The notes beneath the pieces were generated by a model. The model saw only the letters and a program-made list of their open reading frames with translations, was not told where the DNA came from and did no database searches. A stretch of DNA of 64,000 bases from Alphaproteobacteria bacterium (GTDB lineage: Bacteria; Pseudomonadota; Alphaproteobacteria; Reyranellales; Reyranellaceae), in NCBI GenBank assembly GCA_019635875.1, contig JAHBYP010000001.1:1054001-1118000 (forward strand), in the 5' to 3' direction. The position numbers and the translations under genes are program-made. Positions within the stretch are counted from its first letter, which is position 1, and the number at the start of each line of letters is the position of its first letter. Positions 58,124 through 64,000 of the stretch are shown here, piece after piece.

Positions 58124-59506
58124 CTATTCCGCCGCCTTCTGCTCGCGCCTGCGCCAGGTCGCGAGTTGCGACCAGTCGTCAGCCTCCATGAATTCGGCCC
58201 AGCGGCGGTAGAAGTTGCGCATCGGCTGCTCGCTCGACTGCACCTCGGTGAGGTCGATCACCTCGCCCGGCACGCGCAGGCCCTGGTACTCGTAGTCGGT
58301 GACCGCGGTGCCGCTGCCCTGATCGTAGTTGTAGGGAAAGCGCCGCGCGATCGTGCCGCGACTCGCCGCATGCGCGTAGTTCCAGTTCTCCATGTCGTCC
58401 TGCTCGGTCATGCCGGCGGGACCGGAGTAGCGGATGTAGTAGTCGCGCAGGAACCGCTTGACCTCGCCGGGCGCGTCGCGATCGACGAAGAACCAGCGCC
58501 AGCATTCGGTTTCATGCGGACCGCGCGGGTGCCATGCCGCCATCGTCCGGGGCTGGCGCGACAGCAATGCGGTATTGGGAAAGATCTCGCCAGGCGCGCC
58601 GATCAGCCGCGCCTCCTCGCCGCGCAGCCGCCGCCGCTCCGCCTCGCAGTGGCGGAAATACTCGGCGACGATCGGCGCATTCTGGTAGGCGGGCGGCGGC
58701 GATCGATCCGCGGGCAGCAGGTAGTGGATGGTCTGGTGGCCGCGGTCGGGCATGCAGACATGCAGCCGGCGGCTTATCTCGCGCTCGCCCATGTCGCGGC
58801 GGCCAGCGCCCGACGGCCCGATTCCGGCGAGGTCGACCGAGCGGTGGCTGATATTGTGGTAGGTGTCGCCGCTGAAGTTCTCAGCCGGGAACTTCCAGTT
58901 GCACGGCACCCGCCATTTCTGGATGCCGCCCAGCACCTCGGCCTGGCCCTCGCGACCGTCCCAGCCGTCGAGCTGAAGATCGAGGTAGCGGGTGAAGTCG
59001 CCGAGATACTCCCTGAAGGGTGGAGCGGACGGATCCCAGGTCGCCCAGATCGAGCCCTTGTAGTTCTCCAGTTGCGCGACCTCGACGAGGCCCCATTTTT
59101 CCTTGTCGAGCCGTGAGTGGTAGGCCTCGCGGAAGTACGGCACGCCGACCAGGCGCCCGTCGGTGCCGTAGCTCCAGCCGTGATAGGGGCAGGTGAAGAC
59201 GCTGGTCGAGCCCTCGTCGTAGCGGCACACCTTCATGCCGCGGTGGCGGCAGGAATTGAGGAAGACGTGAACCCGGCCGGCCCGGTCGCGGCACAGGATG
59301 ACCGACTCCTCGCCCATCGACGACACGAAATAGTCGCCCGGCCGGGGGATCTGGCTCTCGTGCCCGACATGCAGCCAGGCGCGCGCGAAGATGCGTTCCT
59401 GCTCCTCGGCGTAGATGTGCTCGTTGACGAAGATCTCGCGGCTGATCTCGCCCGCCTGCAGATTGACCAAGCCGGAGCGATAGCCCGTGGTTGCCTTCAT
59501 CGCCAT
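58124..59506 (-). CDS. Rieske non-heme iron dioxygenase, alpha subunit
   Basis: A 460-residue ring-hydroxylating oxygenase large subunit. The Rieske [2Fe-2S] centre is C86-x-H88 and C106-x2-H109 (SCRHRGMKVC... / TCPYHGW). The mononuclear iron site is in NFSGDTYHNISHRS, with H217, H221 and bridging D214. Together with the beta subunit it dihydroxylates an aromatic acid or hydrocarbon. The start at 59506 has GAGGTGG upstream; a GTG at 59515 is an alternative. No ferredoxin or reductase gene is nearby, so electrons must come from elsewhere. Confidence 0.93.
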   Translation of the reverse strand: MAMKATTGYRSGLVNLQAGEISREIFVNEHIYAEEQERIFARAWLHVGHESQIPRPGDYFVSSMGEESVILCRDRAGRVHVFLNSCRHRGMKVCRYDEGSTSVFTCPYHGWSYGTDGRLVGVPYFREAYHSRLDKEKWGLVEVAQLENYKGSIWATWDPSAPPFREYLGDFTRYLDLQLDGWDGREGQAEVLGGIQKWRVPCNWKFPAENFSGDTYHNISHRSVDLAGIGPSGAGRRDMGEREISRRLHVCMPDRGHQTIHYLLPADRSPPPAYQNAPIVAEYFRHCEAERRRLRGEEARLIGAPGEIFPNTALLSRQPRTMAAWHPRGPHETECWRWFFVDRDAPGEVKRFLRDYYIRYSGPAGMTEQDDMENWNYAHAASRGTIARRFPYNYDQGSGTAVTDYEYQGLRVPGEVIDLTEVQSSEQPMRNFYRRWAEFMEADDWSQLATWRRREQKAAE

Positions 59507-59516
59507 CGCCGCCACC

Positions 59517-60062
59517 TCAAATGAAGAAGGTCAGGTTCTTTGACAGCAGCACGTTCTGGTCGAGAATGATCCTGCGCCGCGCCAGAAGCCAGCCGGCTTC
59601 CTCGCGCCTGAGCGAATCCTCGCGCTTGCCGACGAGGATGTCGGTCTCGGTCTCGACGCGGTTGCGATAGATCAGGAAGCGGCAGCTGACCGAGACCTCC
59701 CGGGGCGCGGCGAGCGAAGGCTCGGCGCTGTGGACCTGCACGTTGGTCACGAGATGCGAGAGACGCGAGTGCGGCTCCTCGGCCCAGTGGATGCCGGTCT
59801 CGATCTGCTTCACGCGCCGGGTCAGGGTTTCCTTGCCCTCGTCGAACCAGTTGATGTCGCTGTCGGCGCGTGTGAACTCGCGGTCGTCCTCGCCGAACTT
59901 GACGTTACGCCGCATCGGCATCCAGTAGCGGATGTCGTCGGCCAGCAGGCCGAGCCATTCCTGGTAGCGCCGCTGATCGAGCAGCTCCGCCTCGCGATAG
60001 AGGAAGCCGGCGATCTCCTCGCCGAGCAGCAGCCGGTCGATACGCGCCTCGCGCTCGCTCAT
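59517..60062 (-). CDS. Aromatic-ring dioxygenase, beta subunit
   Basis: A 181-residue SnoaL-like small subunit that structurally supports the alpha3beta3 oxygenase. FLYREAELLDQRRYQEWLGLLADDIRYWMPMRRN and FLIYRNRVETETDILVGKRED are characteristic of the family (biphenyl/benzoate-type dioxygenases). It lies 10 bases before the alpha subunit. Its ATG overlaps the stop of the truncated gene upstream (ATGA). Confidence 0.93.
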   Translation of the reverse strand: MSEREARIDRLLLGEEIAGFLYREAELLDQRRYQEWLGLLADDIRYWMPMRRNVKFGEDDREFTRADSDINWFDEGKETLTRRVKQIETGIHWAEEPHSRLSHLVTNVQVHSAEPSLAAPREVSVSCRFLIYRNRVETETDILVGKREDSLRREEAGWLLARRRIILDQNVLLSKNLTFFI

Positions 60063-60250
60063 GGTTCGTCTCCGTGGCGCGCAATCCGGTGCCGGCCATG
60101 CGCTCGGGCCGGCGCCAGCATATGCGCGGCCAACGTCGCCGTGGCCTCGGGCCGGATATCGTGCGCGGCGAGGTCGCGTCCGGCCGCCATCAGGTCCGGC
60201 ACGATCGGCCCTGCCGTCGCGCCCATGCCGACAAATCCGATGCGCATCAT
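60059..60250 (-). pseudogene. Truncated 3-hydroxyisobutyrate-dehydrogenase-like gene (remnant)
   Basis: A 63-residue frame starting MMRIGFVGMGATAGPIVPDL, a clear beta-alpha-beta nucleotide-binding start (GxGxxxG) of the 6-phosphogluconate / 3-hydroxyisobutyrate dehydrogenase superfamily, which normally has about 290 residues. It stops after roughly the first quarter with unrelated His/Arg-rich sequence. A strong ribosome-binding site (GAGGGGAAG) is preserved, and the stop overlaps the oxygenase beta start (ATGA), so it may now act as a translated leader. An internal deletion is inferred. Confidence 0.65.
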
Positions 60251-60344
60251 GCTTCCCCTCTGGCCGGCGGCGTGCGCCAGCCGACCGGGTGAAACTTGGA
60301 CGACCAGGTCAATCGAGCCTACAAAGAGGGTGATTGTCGATCAA

Positions 60345-60395
60345 GGGAATGGACCGTGGCGACTGCGCTTTCGCGTCCATGACGGAGATGCTCAC
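60345..60395 (+). pseudogene. Eroded HigB toxin (C-terminal remnant)
   Basis: The codons just before higA read NGPWRLRFRVHDGDAH, matching the usual end of HigB/RelE-family toxins (WR.CF.W.DGDAY). The rest of the roughly 90-residue toxin is missing: upstream sequence is unrelated and no start remains. It is in frame with higA. Confidence 0.5.
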
Positions 60396-60710
60396 ATGTC
60401 GAAATCATCGACCGTCACTAGGCGCGGAACGCTGCCGCCGGTCCATCCCGGCCGGTTTCTGCGCCGCGAGATGACAGCGCGCGATCTGTCGGCCAACGCG
60501 CTGGCTCGCGGTTTGCGCGTGCCACCAGGACGCATCGTCGATATCGTCAACGGCAAGCGCGCGATCACGCCGGAGACGGCGCTGCGGCTCGGGCGCTACT
60601 TCGGCAATGGCGGCGGGTTCTGGCTGACATTGCAGACCAACTACGATCTCGCCTCGGCCGAACGCGAACACGGCGCGCGCATCGCGGTCGAGGTGCTCGC
60701 CGCCGCTTAG
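60396..60710 (+). CDS. higA: HigA-type antitoxin (XRE family)
   Basis: A 104-residue helix-turn-helix protein. LPPVHPGRFLRREM and the following LSANALARGLRVPPGRIVDIVNGKRAITPETALRLGRYFG are the HigA / VapI signature, with the conserved tail GGFWLTLQTNYDLASAE. It normally neutralises the HigB mRNA interferase and represses their shared promoter. Only a scrap of higB precedes it, so it appears orphaned but intact. GGAG lies 8-9 bases before the ATG. Confidence 0.85.
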   Translation: MSKSSTVTRRGTLPPVHPGRFLRREMTARDLSANALARGLRVPPGRIVDIVNGKRAITPETALRLGRYFGNGGGFWLTLQTNYDLASAEREHGARIAVEVLAAA

Positions 60711-60736
60711 CGGGACGCGTGGCCAGTCAAGGGCAG

Positions 60737-60805
60737 CTGTCATCCCGAGCGCAGCGAGGGATCCAAGGAAGCTGCCTGGATCCCTCGCTGCGCTCGGGAT
60801 GACAG
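60737..60805. repeat. Dispersed palindromic repeat, family A, copy 3
   Basis: CTGTCATCCCGAGCGCAGCG at the left and GCTGCGCTCGGGATGACAG at the right, with near-perfect arms of about 28 bases. It lies between the convergent higA and metH genes, making it a candidate bidirectional terminator. Very close in sequence to copy 2. Confidence 0.88.
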
Positions 60806-60865
60806 GTGCATCTGAGTAGCCGCACGCCGCTTTGAGAAGAGCCGGCGGGTCGCTGGTGGTCCCAG

Positions 60866-63507
<2,642 letters not shown>

Positions 63508-63508
<1 letters not shown>

Positions 63509-64000
63509 CAGAAGAAACTCGCCGCTTCCATTCCAGACAGGCGCAGGGCCGGGATCAGGCTCGGCTTCTGCCGCGGCGGCAGGTCGCGCACCGCCTCAGC
63601 GATTGCCTTGATATGCGCCGGCGTCGTGCCGCAGCAGCCGCCGACGACATTGATCCAGCCGGCCTCGGCCCATTTGCGCACCAGCTTGGCAGTCAGCTCG
63701 GGCGGCTCGTCATAGGCGCCCATGTCGTTGGGCAGGCCGGCGTTGGGATAGACGCAGACCAGGCTGTCGACGCGGCCGTTCATGTCGGCGACGTAGGGCT
63801 GCAGTTCGGTGGCACCGAAGCTGCAGTTCAGCCCCATGGTCAACGGCCGCACGTGGCGGATCGAATGCCAGAAGGCCTCGACCGTCTGGCCCGAGAGGTT
63901 GCGGCCGGCGAGGTCGGTGAGCGTCATCGAGACCATCACGGGCAGCTCTTCGCCGAGAGCCTCGGCCGCCTCGTCGGCGGCCACCAGGGCCGCCTTGGCG
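63508..64000 (-). CDS. metH: Methionine synthase, homocysteine S-methyltransferase subunit (partial)
   Basis: The C-terminal 163 residues of a homocysteine methyltransferase domain; the gene continues past the right edge. The zinc ligands are visible: Cys in GLNCSFGA and the Cys pair in [29 protein letters not shown] is the typical intervening block. It provides activated homocysteine to the cobalamin subunit encoded next. The Met at 63984 is internal, not the start. Confidence 0.93.

Noticed and set aside
55735-60805. Repeats as a CRISPR array
   Set aside because: The repeats are few, far apart with genes between them, and palindromic; there are no regular spacers or cas genes.

Overview
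The window is GC-rich, densely packed chromosomal DNA from an alphaproteobacterium. The clearest evidence is a complete, co-directional dcw (division and cell wall) cluster in alphaproteobacterial order, followed by bamD-recN-ligA. A two-gene (split) cobalamin methionine synthase and a DUF1127 protein fit the same assignment. I cannot name the genus. Most genes in the main cluster overlap by 1-4 bases, so they are translationally coupled.

Layout. (1) 1-5956: the edge of a carboxylate-amine ligase gene; a DjlA-like co-chaperone, an acyltransferase and a peptidoglycan amidase in a row; the RNase P RNA gene (rnpB); a secreted leucine-rich-repeat protein; an extradiol-dioxygenase-like VOC protein; and a small glycine-rich lipoprotein. 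(2) 5957-25549: a 573-base non-coding leader with three phased MraZ boxes, then mraZ-rsmH-ftsL-ftsI-murE-murF-mraY-murD-ftsW-murG-murC-murB-ddl-ftsQ-ftsA-ftsZ, closed by a rho-independent terminator. This is the whole route from UDP-MurNAc to lipid II plus the core divisome. (3) 25611-30318: bamD, recN and ligA; lpxC, often found between ftsZ and bamD in this class, is absent. (4) 30557-39506: a sterol-desaturase-family hydroxylase, a 2-hydroxyacid dehydrogenase, aminopeptidase P, a DUF1127 protein, prmA, a DUF1353 lipoprotein and a UvrD/PcrA helicase.

(5) 39598-54580 is the accessory part. A GH3-family amide synthetase and a lipoprotein penicillin-acylase homologue form one transcription unit. 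Facing away from them are two tandem HtrA-like proteins that have lost the whole catalytic triad, a metallo-beta-lactamase-fold protein missing part of its second metal site, a flavin hydroxylase and a DUF2783 protein. A convergent five-gene operon follows (MmgE/PrpD, alpha/beta hydrolase, two duplicated hotdog thioesterases, an AAC(3)-fold acetyltransferase), then a membrane protein with a 25-residue transmembrane peptide. (6) 54694-64000: an MDR reductase, a Nudix hydrolase, an AEC transporter, a Rieske dioxygenase alpha/beta pair preceded by a truncated dehydrogenase remnant, an orphan HigA antitoxin with an eroded toxin, and the split metH.

The second half carries dispersed palindromic repeats of two related families plus one separate element, all intergenic. 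The best candidates for undescribed biology are the tandem pseudoprotease/MBL/monooxygenase cluster, the GH3-acylase make-and-break amide pair, and the palindrome-built C-terminal tail of FtsL. I saw no tRNA genes, CRISPR arrays, insertion sequences or prophage.
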